A stretch of DNA of 12,764 nt from an uncultured Granulosicoccus sp. Its GTDB lineage: Bacteria; Pseudomonadota; Gammaproteobacteria; Granulosicoccales; Granulosicoccaceae. The notes below the pieces were generated by a model. It was not told the origin of the DNA and ran no database searches. It was given only the letters and a program-made list of their open reading frames with translations. Where the stretch lies: contig CALDSR010000038.1 of assembly GCA_937924505.1 (NCBI GenBank), positions 1 to 12,764 on the forward strand, written 5' to 3'. The position numbers and the translations under genes were made by a program. Position 1 is the stretch's first letter. Every line of letters begins with the position of its first letter. Positions 1-7,594 of this stretch are shown here, piece after piece.

Positions 1-177
1 AACTGCATATTTTTGTGACAAGCAGGTCAATACTTTATGAGCCGACAGATCAAATGACTCGCTTCAGGTTATCATCCTTAAGGTTAGCATGGGCGAGAGA
101 CATCCGGACGTCGCACGGCAACTGCCTAAATCAGGAAGGCGCCCTGCCGACCCAACATCAACATATCGGAGATTTTA
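1..177 (+). promoter_or_regulatory. leader and probable promoter region of aapJ
   Basis: No gene is visible in this stretch. It ends in a good ribosome binding site, CGGAGA at 167-172, six bases before the aapJ ATG. No convincing sigma-70 promoter stands out; TTGTGA (13-18) with TATGAG (36-41) at 17-bp spacing is a weak candidate. TCGCACG (111-117), four bases, then CTGC (122-125) has the spacing of a sigma-54 -24/-12 promoter. However, it departs from the consensus at one of the nearly invariant GG positions. CCTTAAGG at 76-83 is a perfect short palindrome that could be an operator. The promoter placement is inference. Confidence 0.35.
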
Positions 178-1197
178 ATGAAAGCAACTTTACTCTCAGC
201 CGCAGCAACGGCTGCGCTGCTCGCTACGGCGACAGCACAGGCAGCCACCCTTGCTGACGTTCAGGAACGTGGTGAACTGAACTGCGTCGTGACTACAGGC
301 CTGGTCGGTTTCGCCGCACCAGATGCCAACGGCAAATGGGCTGGATTCGACGTCGACTTTTGCCGTGCAGTGGCTGCCGCTGTCCTTGGCGATGGCGACA
401 AGGTCAAATTTGTTCCTTCCACAGGCAAAACTCGTTTTACCCTTTTGAATTCAGGTGAAGGCGATATCCTGTTTCGCAACACCACCGAAACCATGAGCCG
501 TGACACTGACCTCAAGATGAACTTCCTGCCCGTGAACTACTACGATGGCCAGGGATTCATGGTACCGACAGAACTGGGGGTCACTTCTGCCAAAGAACTC
601 GATGGCGCATCTGTCTGCATCCAGACCGGTACCACTACCGAATTGAACCTTGCTGACTACTTCCGTACCAACGGCATCTCTTACGAGCCAGTGCCAATCG
701 AAACCAACGAAGAAGCTCGCAGCAACTACCTCGCAGGTCGTTGCGACGTCTACACCACTGACGCCTCGGGTCTTGCATCTACTCGTGCAGCATTTGAAAC
801 CCCTGATGATCACATGCTTTTGCCAGAAATCATTTCGAAAGAACCTCTTGGTGGCGCAGTTCGTCACGGTGACGACGAGTGGCTGGACATCGGCAAGTGG
901 GTTGTCAATGCACTGATCAATGCCGAAGAAGCAGGAATCACGTCTGAAAATGTCGCCGAATTAGCCAAAGCAGCCGGTGACAACCCGAACATCAATCGCA
1001 TGCTGGGCACGGAAGGCGATTTCGGCTCCATGATCGGTCTTGATAAAGATTGGGCAGTTCGCGCAATTGCAGCTGGTGGCAACTACGGCGAAATCTTTGA
1101 TCGCAATATTGGTCCAAGCACACCGATCGCCCTTGAGCGTGGACTCAACGCACAATGGAGAGACGGCGGAATTCTGTACGCAGCGCCAATTCGCTAA
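178..1197 (+). CDS. aapJ: general L-amino acid ABC transporter, periplasmic substrate-binding protein
   Basis: This is the periplasmic receptor that captures amino acids for the AapQMP membrane complex. It is a family-3 solute-binding protein of 339 residues, the usual AapJ length. Residues 1-22 form a Sec signal peptide with a basic start, an Ala/Leu-rich core and a likely cut after AQA at 20-22. The mature part begins with the family-typical stretches GELNCVV and LVGFAAPDANGKWAGFDVDFCRAVAAAV (residues about 32-69, key G/F/D/C positions). SGEGDILFRNTT, MSRDTD and YYDGQGFMV follow in the expected order. The ATG at 178 is supported by CGGAGA six bases upstream and by the signal peptide starting directly there. 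Permease and ATPase genes follow on the same strand, behind a terminator. In other bacteria Aap systems take up a broad set of L-amino acids; the exact specificity here is not readable. Confidence 0.95.
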   Translation: MKATLLSAAATAALLATATAQAATLADVQERGELNCVVTTGLVGFAAPDANGKWAGFDVDFCRAVAAAVLGDGDKVKFVPSTGKTRFTLLNSGEGDILFRNTTETMSRDTDLKMNFLPVNYYDGQGFMVPTELGVTSAKELDGASVCIQTGTTTELNLADYFRTNGISYEPVPIETNEEARSNYLAGRCDVYTTDASGLASTRAAFETPDDHMLLPEIISKEPLGGAVRHGDDEWLDIGKWVVNALINAEEAGITSENVAELAKAAGDNPNINRMLGTEGDFGSMIGLDKDWAVRAIAAGGNYGEIFDRNIGPSTPIALERGLNAQWRDGGILYAAPIR

Positions 1198-1216
1198 GTA
1201 CGATTCCAGCAACCAT

Positions 1217-1243
1217 AAGGGGCACTTCGGTGCCCCTTTTTTT
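1217..1243 (+). terminator. intrinsic terminator/attenuator between aapJ and aapQ
   Basis: GGGGCAC (1219-1225), a TTCG tetraloop (1226-1229) and GTGCCCC (1230-1236) form a perfect 7-bp GC-rich stem. It is followed by seven T residues (1237-1243), and two preceding A residues can extend the stem by A-T pairs. This is a textbook rho-independent terminator. It lies 19 bases after the aapJ stop and about 30 bases before the aapQ start. The likely role is partial termination, giving more binding protein than permease, as is common in ABC importer operons. The partial read-through is inference. Confidence 0.9.
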
Positions 1244-1271
1244 ATTCTCACTACAAATAGCGGTACTTCCT

Positions 1272-2471
1272 ATGAGTGCAGACGCAGCGCCACTTCAGGA
1301 ACCTCAACGATCAGCCTTGATGAGGCTGTGGTACGACAAGGAGTCACGCTCGACCATCATCCAGATCATTGCAGCGGTGCTTATCCTGAGCCTGATCGGC
1401 TACATGGCAAGAAATGCGGTGGTCAATCTTGAACGTCTTGGCAAGGGCTTCAGCTTTGCCTTTCTGTTTCAGCCTGCAAGTTACGACATCAATCAACATC
1501 TGATCGAGTATTCATCTCGTTCAACGCACTTCAGAGCCATGATGGTCGGCATCATCAACACACTGTTGGTTGCTGGCGCCGGTATCGTTCTGGCAACCAT
1601 TGTCGGCTTCATCCTCGGTGTTATCCGACTGTCGAAAAACTGGCTGACCAACAAGCTCGCCCATATCTATATCGAGTACATGCGCAACGTCCCGGTATTG
1701 CTGCATATACTGCTGATTCACGGCATCATCGTTCACTCTTTGCCACGACCGAAAAACGCGCTGAACATTGGCGATTCCGCCTTTTTAACGAATCGCGGCG
1801 TCTTCATGCCAAGCCCTGAATTATTGCCGGCGTTCAAGCTTGTCGCTCTACTGTTTTTTGCCGGTATTGTTTTCAGTTGGCTGTTTCGACGATGGGCACG
1901 GGCACAACAAGCCGCCACCGGCCAGCAATACCCGGTTTTTTGGGTAACACTGGCCGCCGTCATTGGTTTACCGGTAGTCGCCTATCTCGTGCTCGGTCAG
2001 CCAGTGAATTGGAATGTGCCGGAACTCAAGGGCTTCAATTTCAAAGGCGGCATGGTCATCAGACCCGAATTCATCGCACTATGGCTTGCCTTGTCACTTT
2101 ATACCGCCGCTTTCATTGCTGAAATCGTGCGTGCCGGTGTTCTAGCTATCAGTCATGGCCAAACAGAAGCAAGCCTGGCGCTTGGCATCAATCGCAAGCG
2201 CACGCTGAATCTGGTTGTCATCCCGCAGGCACTCAGAGTCATCGTACCGCCCTTGTCGAGCAACTACCTGAACCTGACAAAAAACTCCTCGCTGGCCATC
2301 GCCATTGGATACATGGATGTCACCGCAACGATTGGCGGCATATCCCTGAACCAGACCGGCCGTGAGATGGAGTGCATGATTATCGTCATGGGCATTTACC
2401 TGGTCATGTCCTTACTGATCAGCATGTTCATGAATTGGTATAACAAGCGCATTGCGCTGGTGGAGCGCTAA
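1272..2471 (+). CDS. aapQ: general L-amino acid ABC transporter, permease subunit AapQ
   Basis: This is one of two inner-membrane permeases forming the amino acid channel of the Aap importer. It belongs to the His/Glu/Gln/Arg/opine permease family. The 399-residue length matches AapQ proteins, which are longer than single-domain HisM/GlnP permeases. A first helix lies at about residues 28-45 and an AapQ-type segment at about 66-84. The permease domain runs from about 90, with NTLLVAGAGIVLATIVGF. The cytoplasmic EAA loop that docks the ATPase is at about 283-305, seen as AEIVRAGVLAISHGQTEASLALG (key A, G and QTEA). The ATG at 1272 is chosen because the only earlier in-frame ATG (1155) lies inside aapJ and would place the terminator hairpin in coding sequence. 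No strong ribosome binding site is visible at 1272. The stop is one base from the aapM start. Confidence 0.93.
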   Translation: MSADAAPLQEPQRSALMRLWYDKESRSTIIQIIAAVLILSLIGYMARNAVVNLERLGKGFSFAFLFQPASYDINQHLIEYSSRSTHFRAMMVGIINTLLVAGAGIVLATIVGFILGVIRLSKNWLTNKLAHIYIEYMRNVPVLLHILLIHGIIVHSLPRPKNALNIGDSAFLTNRGVFMPSPELLPAFKLVALLFFAGIVFSWLFRRWARAQQAATGQQYPVFWVTLAAVIGLPVVAYLVLGQPVNWNVPELKGFNFKGGMVIRPEFIALWLALSLYTAAFIAEIVRAGVLAISHGQTEASLALGINRKRTLNLVVIPQALRVIVPPLSSNYLNLTKNSSLAIAIGYMDVTATIGGISLNQTGREMECMIIVMGIYLVMSLLISMFMNWYNKRIALVER

Positions 2472-2472
2472 C

Positions 2473-3603
2473 ATGCCCGACAAGCAATCGTATGAGTCAG
2501 GCCAGTATCCTGCCGGCCAGCATCCCGCCTTGCCTGCACCGTTCAGAACGGGCGGGGTGATTTTATGGATGCAAAAAAACCTGTTCGCGTCACCTGGCAG
2601 TGTTGTCGCAACCCTCATCGCATTTTATATTCTCTACCGCACCGTTCCCGGCATGCTCGAATGGGGCTTGTTTGACGCAGCTTTTACCGGGAATGACAGA
2701 AACGAATGCAGAGCACAGGGTGCAGGTGCTTGCTGGGCGTTTATCGGTGAACGCTATAACTTGTTTACCTATGGATTTTACCCCGCAGCTGAACGCTGGC
2801 GTGTCAATCTGAGTTTTCTGTTGCTGATCATTTCCTGCGTCGCGCTATTGTGGGAAAACTGCCCGTTCAGAAAACCATTGTTGTGGTTTGCCGCCGCTTT
2901 TCCTTTTGTTGCAGTTTGGCTTTTGATCGGCGGATTTGGTGGACTCAAGTTTGTTTCTACCGATCTGTTTGGCGGTTTCATGCTTACCCTGGTTATCGGT
3001 GTAACTGGCATCGCATTTTCCTTGCCGATCGGAATATTACTGGCACTTGGCAGACAATCAAAACTCCCCATCATCAAGTACTCCTGCATTTTCTTTATCG
3101 AGTTCTTTCGCGGTGTGCCACTGATTACACTGCTGTTTGTAGCATCGACCATGCTCAGCTACTTTCTTCCGCCGGGAACCACATTCAATCTGTTGCTTCG
3201 CGTGCTGATCATGGTGACCCTGTTTGCCTCTGCCTACATGGCCGAAGTCATTCGAGGAGGTCTTCAGGCCATCCCAAAAGGTCAGACAGAGGCGGCGGAT
3301 GCGATGGGTCTCAAATATTGGCAATCGATGCGTCTGATCGTCTTGCCTCAGGCATTGAAGATTTCAATCCCCGCCATCGTCAATACGTTTATCGGTTTGT
3401 ACAAGGATTCAGTACTGGTCATCGTTATTGGTTTACTCGACCCACTGGGCATTGGACGGGCCTCGTTAGCCGACACCAAATGGAATGGACTGACCAACGA
3501 GGTTTACTTGTTTGTTGCACTGTTCTTTTTCATCTCCTGTTTTTCGATGGCGCGTTACTCGCTCTATCTGGAAAACAAACTCCACACTGGCCACAAGCGA
3601 TAA
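2473..3603 (+). CDS. aapM: general L-amino acid ABC transporter, permease subunit AapM
   Basis: This is the second inner-membrane permease of the Aap importer, pairing with AapQ. The protein has 376 residues. An N-terminal hydrophilic arm is followed by a helix at about 43-60. Next comes an AapM-typical loop with Cys and aromatic residues (CRAQGAGACWAFIGERYNLFTYGFYP, about 79-104). The permease core follows from about 166, and the EAA loop at about 257-279 (AEVIRGGLQAIPKGQTEAADAMG, key G and QTEAA) contacts the ATPase. The ATG at 2473 is preferred over the in-frame ATG at 2452. It lies one base after the aapQ stop and has GGAG at 2462-2465 as a ribosome binding site, whereas 2452 lies inside aapQ without one. 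The tight junction implies co-translation with aapQ. Confidence 0.93.
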   Translation: MPDKQSYESGQYPAGQHPALPAPFRTGGVILWMQKNLFASPGSVVATLIAFYILYRTVPGMLEWGLFDAAFTGNDRNECRAQGAGACWAFIGERYNLFTYGFYPAAERWRVNLSFLLLIISCVALLWENCPFRKPLLWFAAAFPFVAVWLLIGGFGGLKFVSTDLFGGFMLTLVIGVTGIAFSLPIGILLALGRQSKLPIIKYSCIFFIEFFRGVPLITLLFVASTMLSYFLPPGTTFNLLLRVLIMVTLFASAYMAEVIRGGLQAIPKGQTEAADAMGLKYWQSMRLIVLPQALKISIPAIVNTFIGLYKDSVLVIVIGLLDPLGIGRASLADTKWNGLTNEVYLFVALFFFISCFSMARYSLYLENKLHTGHKR

Positions 3604-3613
3604 GGTCTGACTC

Positions 3614-4393
3614 ATGGAAAATACTCAATCCAGCAATTCCACTGAACGTAGCCTCGGCGAGTCGACCATAACGATTCGCGCGATGCACAAATGGTATGGG
3701 GACTTTCATGTCCTTCGCGACATCAACCTTGAAGTCAAAAGCGGCGAGCGCATTGTCGTGTGCGGCCCGTCAGGCTCAGGCAAATCCACCATGATTCGCT
3801 GTATCAATCGACTCGAAGAACATCAGAAGGGCGATATCATTGTCAATGGAGTCGAATTGACCAATGACCTGAAACACATTGAAGCAGTTCGCCGCGAAGT
3901 CGGCATGGTGTTCCAGCACTTCAACCTGTTTCCTCACCTGACCGTGCTTGAAAACTGCACACTTGCGCCAATTTGGGTACGCAAGCAACCCAAGGCTGAC
4001 GCTGAGGAAATTGCCATGAAATATCTGGAGCGTGTAAAGATCCCTGAACAGGCCAGCAAATTCCCCGGACAACTCTCTGGCGGACAACAACAGCGTGTTG
4101 CCATCGCGCGATCGCTCTGCATGAGTCCGAAAGTCATGCTGTTTGATGAACCAACCTCAGCACTTGACCCCGAGATGATCAAGGAAGTGCTCGATGTCAT
4201 GATCGAGCTGGCCGAAGAAGGTATGACGATGATCTGCGTAACTCACGAAATGGGGTTTGCAAAGACCGTGGCGGACCGCGTTATCTTCATGGATGAGGGA
4301 CAAATTGTTGAAGAGAATATACCGACAGAGTTTTTCAACAATCCGCAATCCGATCGCACGAAGATGTTCCTTAGCCAGATTCTGCAGCACTAG
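3614..4393 (+). CDS. aapP: general L-amino acid ABC transporter, ATP-binding subunit AapP
   Basis: This is the cytoplasmic ATPase that powers the Aap importer by binding the EAA loops of AapQ and AapM. All ABC motifs are present in order in the 259-residue protein: Walker [10 protein letters not shown] at 51-59, Q-loop Gln101 in FQHFNLFPH, signature LSGGQQQR at 154-161, Walker B VMLFDE at 174-179, D-loop SALD at 182-185 and switch His211. It matches the polar amino acid (GlnQ/HisP) ATPase subfamily and shows no sign of damage. The start has a partial ribosome binding site (AAGG at 3602-3605) and lies 10 bases after the aapM stop, so it belongs to the same operon. No terminator is visible after its stop; the next gene begins 36 bases on. 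Confidence 0.96.
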   Translation: MENTQSSNSTERSLGESTITIRAMHKWYGDFHVLRDINLEVKSGERIVVCGPSGSGKSTMIRCINRLEEHQKGDIIVNGVELTNDLKHIEAVRREVGMVFQHFNLFPHLTVLENCTLAPIWVRKQPKADAEEIAMKYLERVKIPEQASKFPGQLSGGQQQRVAIARSLCMSPKVMLFDEPTSALDPEMIKEVLDVMIELAEEGMTMICVTHEMGFAKTVADRVIFMDEGQIVEENIPTEFFNNPQSDRTKMFLSQILQH

Positions 4394-4429
4394 ACTCGGT
4401 ATTGACGACGCCAGGCAACAACATCCCTC

Positions 4430-5329
4430 TTGATCAGTGAACTGGCGGCGCTCGGCGCAGCTCTATGCTGGGCAATCGGCAGTCTTTTCGCCGTAGGTGC
4501 CGCCAAAGAACTTGGCGGTTTTGCGTTTACGCGCATTCGTGTGGCGATGGTGTTTGTCATCATGCTCGCCTTCATAGCGGTGCGCGGTGCAGGAGAACCA
4601 ATACTCGCCAGCGACTGGCCGCAACTGATCATCTCAGGCGTCATCGGCATTTTTATCGGCGACACGGCGCTGTTTGTTACCTTGAGTCGACTCGGCCCAA
4701 GACGTACCGGAATATTGTTCGCCTGCAATGCACCGTTTACCGTCATTCTCACCTGGCTGATACTGGATGAGCATATGAATCTGCCGGCCATCGCCGGGTG
4801 TGTGCTGGTGGCGGCAGGTGTCGTGATCGCCATCGTTTATGGCAAACGACGTGATCAGGTACATGTCTGGGAGTCGGTGCGCGGTCGCTTGTCGATCGGT
4901 ATCCTTATCGGTCTGCTGGCAGCTCTGGGTCAAGCGGTCAGCTCATTGTTACTTGCCCCTACCCTGGCACACGGCGCCGATCCGGTTACGGTGACGACCA
5001 TACGCATTGGTGTCGCACTTGTCGCGCTCTATGCCCTCCGGTTTATCGTGCCGGACATTTCTCGAGCGCAAACGGCAATGACGGCAGTTTTGTTCACACG
5101 TACGCTAATCAGTGGCTTGCTTGGTATGGCGATCGGCATGTCGCTCTTGTTGTTCGCTTTCGCGCACGGCGCCATGGGCATCAGCGCAGCCCTGTCCTCG
5201 ACAACCCCGGTAATGCTGATTCCGATCATATGGGTGTTATCAGGTGAACGCCCGGCAGCTGGCGCATGGGCAGGTGCTGTCCTCGCGGTTAGCGGAACCA
5301 TATTGATCGTGTTGCGCAACTCCGTCTAG
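4430..5329 (+). CDS. EamA/DMT-family membrane transporter
   Basis: This is a predicted inner-membrane transporter of the drug/metabolite superfamily, a group that moves amino acids, metabolites or drugs in either direction. The 299-residue protein is almost all hydrophobic and fits ten helices as two EamA repeats (about 1-137 and 153-296). Each repeat ends in the usual pattern of acidic residue, short loop and Gly/Val-rich helix: LDEHMNLPAIAGCVLVAAGVVI and LSGERPAAGAWAGAVLAVSG. The start is uncertain. An in-frame stop at 4403-4405 leaves TTG at 4430 as the only plausible initiator that keeps the first helix, and no good ribosome binding site precedes it. The gene follows aapP by 36 bases without a terminator, so co-transcription with the amino acid importer is possible. 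The substrate cannot be inferred. Confidence 0.85.
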   Translation: MISELAALGAALCWAIGSLFAVGAAKELGGFAFTRIRVAMVFVIMLAFIAVRGAGEPILASDWPQLIISGVIGIFIGDTALFVTLSRLGPRRTGILFACNAPFTVILTWLILDEHMNLPAIAGCVLVAAGVVIAIVYGKRRDQVHVWESVRGRLSIGILIGLLAALGQAVSSLLLAPTLAHGADPVTVTTIRIGVALVALYALRFIVPDISRAQTAMTAVLFTRTLISGLLGMAIGMSLLLFAFAHGAMGISAALSSTTPVMLIPIIWVLSGERPAAGAWAGAVLAVSGTILIVLRNSV

Positions 5330-6069
5330 AAAGTCGGCATATTCCTGACCGCCTCACGCAGCAAAGAACGCAATGTCAGTCTGAGGCTGGGTGGCGCGGG
5401 ATTGGCTGGCAGTTTTGCCCCATTGACCATCGTATTAGCCAACGCCGCAGCCAGACTGCCGCTGAAGCTACTGCCAAAATAATGCACATATGCCGTACTG
5501 GTTTCGGGCTCCACTGCGTAAACCCGTTCCCATAATTTACGTCCTGTTTGCAAGTCGAACATCACCACCGACATCCGTGAACTGCGACGGGTCGCGAGCA
5601 CGATTCGTTCGCGATCCTTCATCACCCCATTCTGACGATTGGCGACAGATTCGCTTCTCGGCGGCAACCCCTGTACCGCATCCGATTCAAGTCGCGCAAT
5701 GACTGCGCGACGAGCGCCGACACCGGCTGCCATCACCACCTGAAGGTCGGTCGGCAGGAATTCCGCACGCTCGGCAAACCGTGCGTTGATAGCCGCGAGT
5801 CGTTCCGCGCCTATCTTGCGCTGAACTTGCTCATGCGGAATCACACTGAACCCGGCGCGCTCCTCAAGCAATTCACCAAAATCGCGACCCATCGCTGCAC
5901 GGTTGACCCCTGATTCAACCCCCGGTCGTTCAGTGAAGCCGAGGACCGCAACACCCACGTCATCGGTCCGAACACTCTGACCCGTGCCGGCACAGCCGAC
6001 GAGAATCAGCAGCATCCCGATCGTTGTCGGATAGCAAAACTTTCTCACATTTGATATCGCACTGAGCAT
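5326..6069 (-). CDS. putative lipoprotein of unknown function
   Basis: The product is a predicted membrane-anchored lipoprotein of 247 residues. A basic N-terminus and a hydrophobic core end in the lipobox LVGC at 23-26, so Cys26 should be acylated. The mature part reads as a mixed alpha/beta domain: VGVAVLGF near 38-45, a middle stretch with FSVIPHEQVQRKIG, then VGARRAVIARLES, and finally MSVVMFDLQTGRKLWERVYAVE. The order of a beta strand, a helix bearing residues such as FGELLEE, and a 'V.P.E.V' strand recalls CsgG/LpoB/TolB-N-like periplasmic domains, but this is a weak structural impression only. No catalytic motif is seen. The start at 6069 lacks a good ribosome binding site; a GTG at Val8 is an alternative. 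The stop overlaps the stop of the convergent transporter gene by 4 bases (CTAG). I do not recognise the family. Confidence 0.75.
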   Translation of the reverse strand: MLSAISNVRKFCYPTTIGMLLILVGCAGTGQSVRTDDVGVAVLGFTERPGVESGVNRAAMGRDFGELLEERAGFSVIPHEQVQRKIGAERLAAINARFAERAEFLPTDLQVVMAAGVGARRAVIARLESDAVQGLPPRSESVANRQNGVMKDRERIVLATRRSSRMSVVMFDLQTGRKLWERVYAVEPETSTAYVHYFGSSFSGSLAAALANTMVNGAKLPANPAPPSLRLTLRSLLREAVRNMPTF

Positions 6070-6123
6070 GGCTAGAGGACCGAACGTTTTCGCAGCTGAC
6101 AGGTCGGTAGACCTGAAGACAAC

Positions 6124-6131
6124 GTAGTATA
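6124..6131 (-). promoter_or_regulatory. candidate -10 element for the lipoprotein gene
   Basis: On the minus strand this reads TATACTAC, a good sigma-70 -10 hexamer (TATACT) about 57 bases before the lipoprotein start codon. No matching -35 hexamer is clear at 16-18 bp spacing. The same 8-mer occurs in opposite orientation as the candidate gltA -10 at 6212-6219. The assignment rests on the hexamer and its position only. Confidence 0.35.
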
Positions 6132-6185
6132 GAAGACCCTGAAACCTGCATTCTCCGCCGAATTACCGGCACAATATAGTATCTA

Positions 6186-6235
6186 TTGGCAGGAAAACAG
6201 CTCTTTCGCTTTATACTACCCGTTGAATCGAGGAG
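6186..6235 (+). promoter_or_regulatory. candidate gltA promoter and ribosome binding site
   Basis: TATACT at 6212-6217 is a good -10 hexamer. TTGGCA at 6186-6191 resembles a -35 hexamer, but the 20-bp spacer is longer than ideal, so an activator or another -35 may be used. Transcription would start near 6224, giving a short leader. AGGAG at 6231-6235 is a strong ribosome binding site nine bases before the gltA ATG. Confidence 0.5.
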
Positions 6236-6244
6236 AACTATTAA

Positions 6245-7531
6245 ATGAGCGATAAAGCCGTAACCGTCAAGACCGCCGAGGGAAAAGAAGCCTCACTGCC
6301 GAAAATCAGCCCGACTCATGGCCCGGATGTCGTGGACGTGCGAAGCCTTTACAAGGAAACTGGTCTGTTTACCTACGACCCGGGTTTCGCCACGACAGCC
6401 AGTTGCAAGAGCGCTATCACTTTCATCGACGGAGACGAAGGCATCCTGCTTTATCGTGGCTACCCGATCGAACAACTCGCCGAGCACAGTAACTACCTCG
6501 AAGTCTGCTACCTGCTGATGTACGGAGATCTACCCACACCCGCGCAAGCCGAGAATTTCAACAACATCATCAGAAATCACACGATGGTGCACGAAAACAT
6601 ACGCGACTTCATTGATGGTTTTCGTTACGACGCGCACCCGATGGCAATGCTGGTCGGAACGGTTGGCGCAATGTCATCGTTCTATCACGATTCCCTCGAT
6701 ATCACCAACCCGGAACATCGTGAAATTTCAGCGCAACGCTTGATCGCCAAGTTGCCGACTATCGCGTCCTATTGTTATAACCATTCGAATGGCCGGCCAT
6801 TCATGTACCCGGATAACACGCTCAGTTATGTCGAGAACTTCACTCGCTTGATGTTCGCTGTTCCGGCGGAAAACTTCGAACCCAATCCTGTCGCTGTCAA
6901 AGCACTTGAGCTGATCATGATCCTGCATGCAGATCATGAACAGAACGCCAGTACGTCAACCGTACGACTCGCCGGTAGTTCTGGCGCTAATCCGTTTGCC
7001 TCGATTGCCGCAGGCGTTGCTTGCCTCTGGGGCCCCGCCCACGGTGGCGCAAACGAAGCGGTCATCAACATGCTGGACGCCATTCTCTATTCCGGTGAAA
7101 CCATCGAACAAACCATCGCCCGCGCCAAAGACAAGAACGATCCGTTCCGCCTGATGGGTTTTGGACATCGTGTTTACAAGAACTTTGATCCACGGGCCAA
7201 ATTAATCCAGAAGATGTGTCATGACCTGCTTAAGGAACTTGGCGGTGATCAGCCATTGTTCGAACTGGCGATGGAGCTTGAGAAAGCAACCTTGGCGGAT
7301 CAGTACTTTGTGGAACGCCGACTCTATCCAAATGTTGATTTTTACTCAGGCATCATTCTTCGCGCTCTGGATATACCGATGAACATGTTTACCGTCATGT
7401 TTGCCATGTCACGCACCGTTGGCTGGATCTCGCACTGGATGGAAATGCACGAAGATGCAGAATTTCGCATCGGTCGACCACGTCAGATCTACACTGGCGC
7501 GGCGACACGTGACTATCCCGCAAAATCCTGA
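6245..7531 (+). CDS. gltA: citrate synthase (type II)
   Basis: This cytoplasmic enzyme condenses oxaloacetate and acetyl-CoA to citrate, the entry step of the TCA cycle. The 428-residue length equals the hexameric type II enzymes of Gram-negative bacteria. The catalytic triad is visible: His266 in WGPAHGG, His308 in GFGHRVYK and Asp365 in [21 protein letters not shown] (about 227-239) and the N-terminal strand region [32 protein letters not shown] (about 45-75, key Y, R, G and P) also fit. The ATG at 6245 is set by AGGAG nine bases upstream. It has its own promoter region, divergent from a lipoprotein gene. After the stop a long hairpin begins, and two further genes follow on the same strand, which suggests read-through from gltA. 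Confidence 0.98.
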   Translation: MSDKAVTVKTAEGKEASLPKISPTHGPDVVDVRSLYKETGLFTYDPGFATTASCKSAITFIDGDEGILLYRGYPIEQLAEHSNYLEVCYLLMYGDLPTPAQAENFNNIIRNHTMVHENIRDFIDGFRYDAHPMAMLVGTVGAMSSFYHDSLDITNPEHREISAQRLIAKLPTIASYCYNHSNGRPFMYPDNTLSYVENFTRLMFAVPAENFEPNPVAVKALELIMILHADHEQNASTSTVRLAGSSGANPFASIAAGVACLWGPAHGGANEAVINMLDAILYSGETIEQTIARAKDKNDPFRLMGFGHRVYKNFDPRAKLIQKMCHDLLKELGGDQPLFELAMELEKATLADQYFVERRLYPNVDFYSGIILRALDIPMNMFTVMFAMSRTVGWISHWMEMHEDAEFRIGRPRQIYTGAATRDYPAKS

Positions 7532-7537
7532 TAAATC

Positions 7538-7594
7538 TGACACCGCGCTGACGTGAATTCGATAACTGCCTCTGCGTTCACGTCAGCGCTGTCA
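7538..7594 (+). repeat. long inverted repeat spanning the start of the flavin reductase-like gene
   Basis: The left arm at 7545-7557 (GCGCTGACGTGAA) pairs perfectly over 13 bp with 7577-7589 (TTCACGTCAGCGC), around a 19-nt loop. TGACA at 7538-7542 then pairs with TGTCA at 7590-7594 across a 2-nt bulge (CC, 7543-7544), for 18 bp in all. The structure starts six bases after the gltA stop, and the GTG start of the next gene (7553-7555) lies inside the stem. No T-run follows, so it is not a standard terminator. It could block or couple translation of the downstream gene, or protect the gltA mRNA 3' end; these roles are inference. Confidence 0.85.

Noticed and set aside
451..867. Open minus-strand frame of 138 codons opposite aapJ
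   Set aside because: It lies wholly inside a well-supported gene on the other strand, shows no recognisable domain and has a composition typical of an antisense shadow.
1155..1271. Upstream extension of aapQ to the ATG at 1155
   Set aside because: It would overlap the end of aapJ and translate through the terminator hairpin; AapQ homologues start near the ATG at 1272.
2850..3671. Long plus-strand frame of 273 codons overlapping aapM in another frame
   Set aside because: It overlaps aapM and the start of aapP; its translation is rich in Arg, His, Ser and Cys with no domain, while aapM in the other frame is a clear permease.
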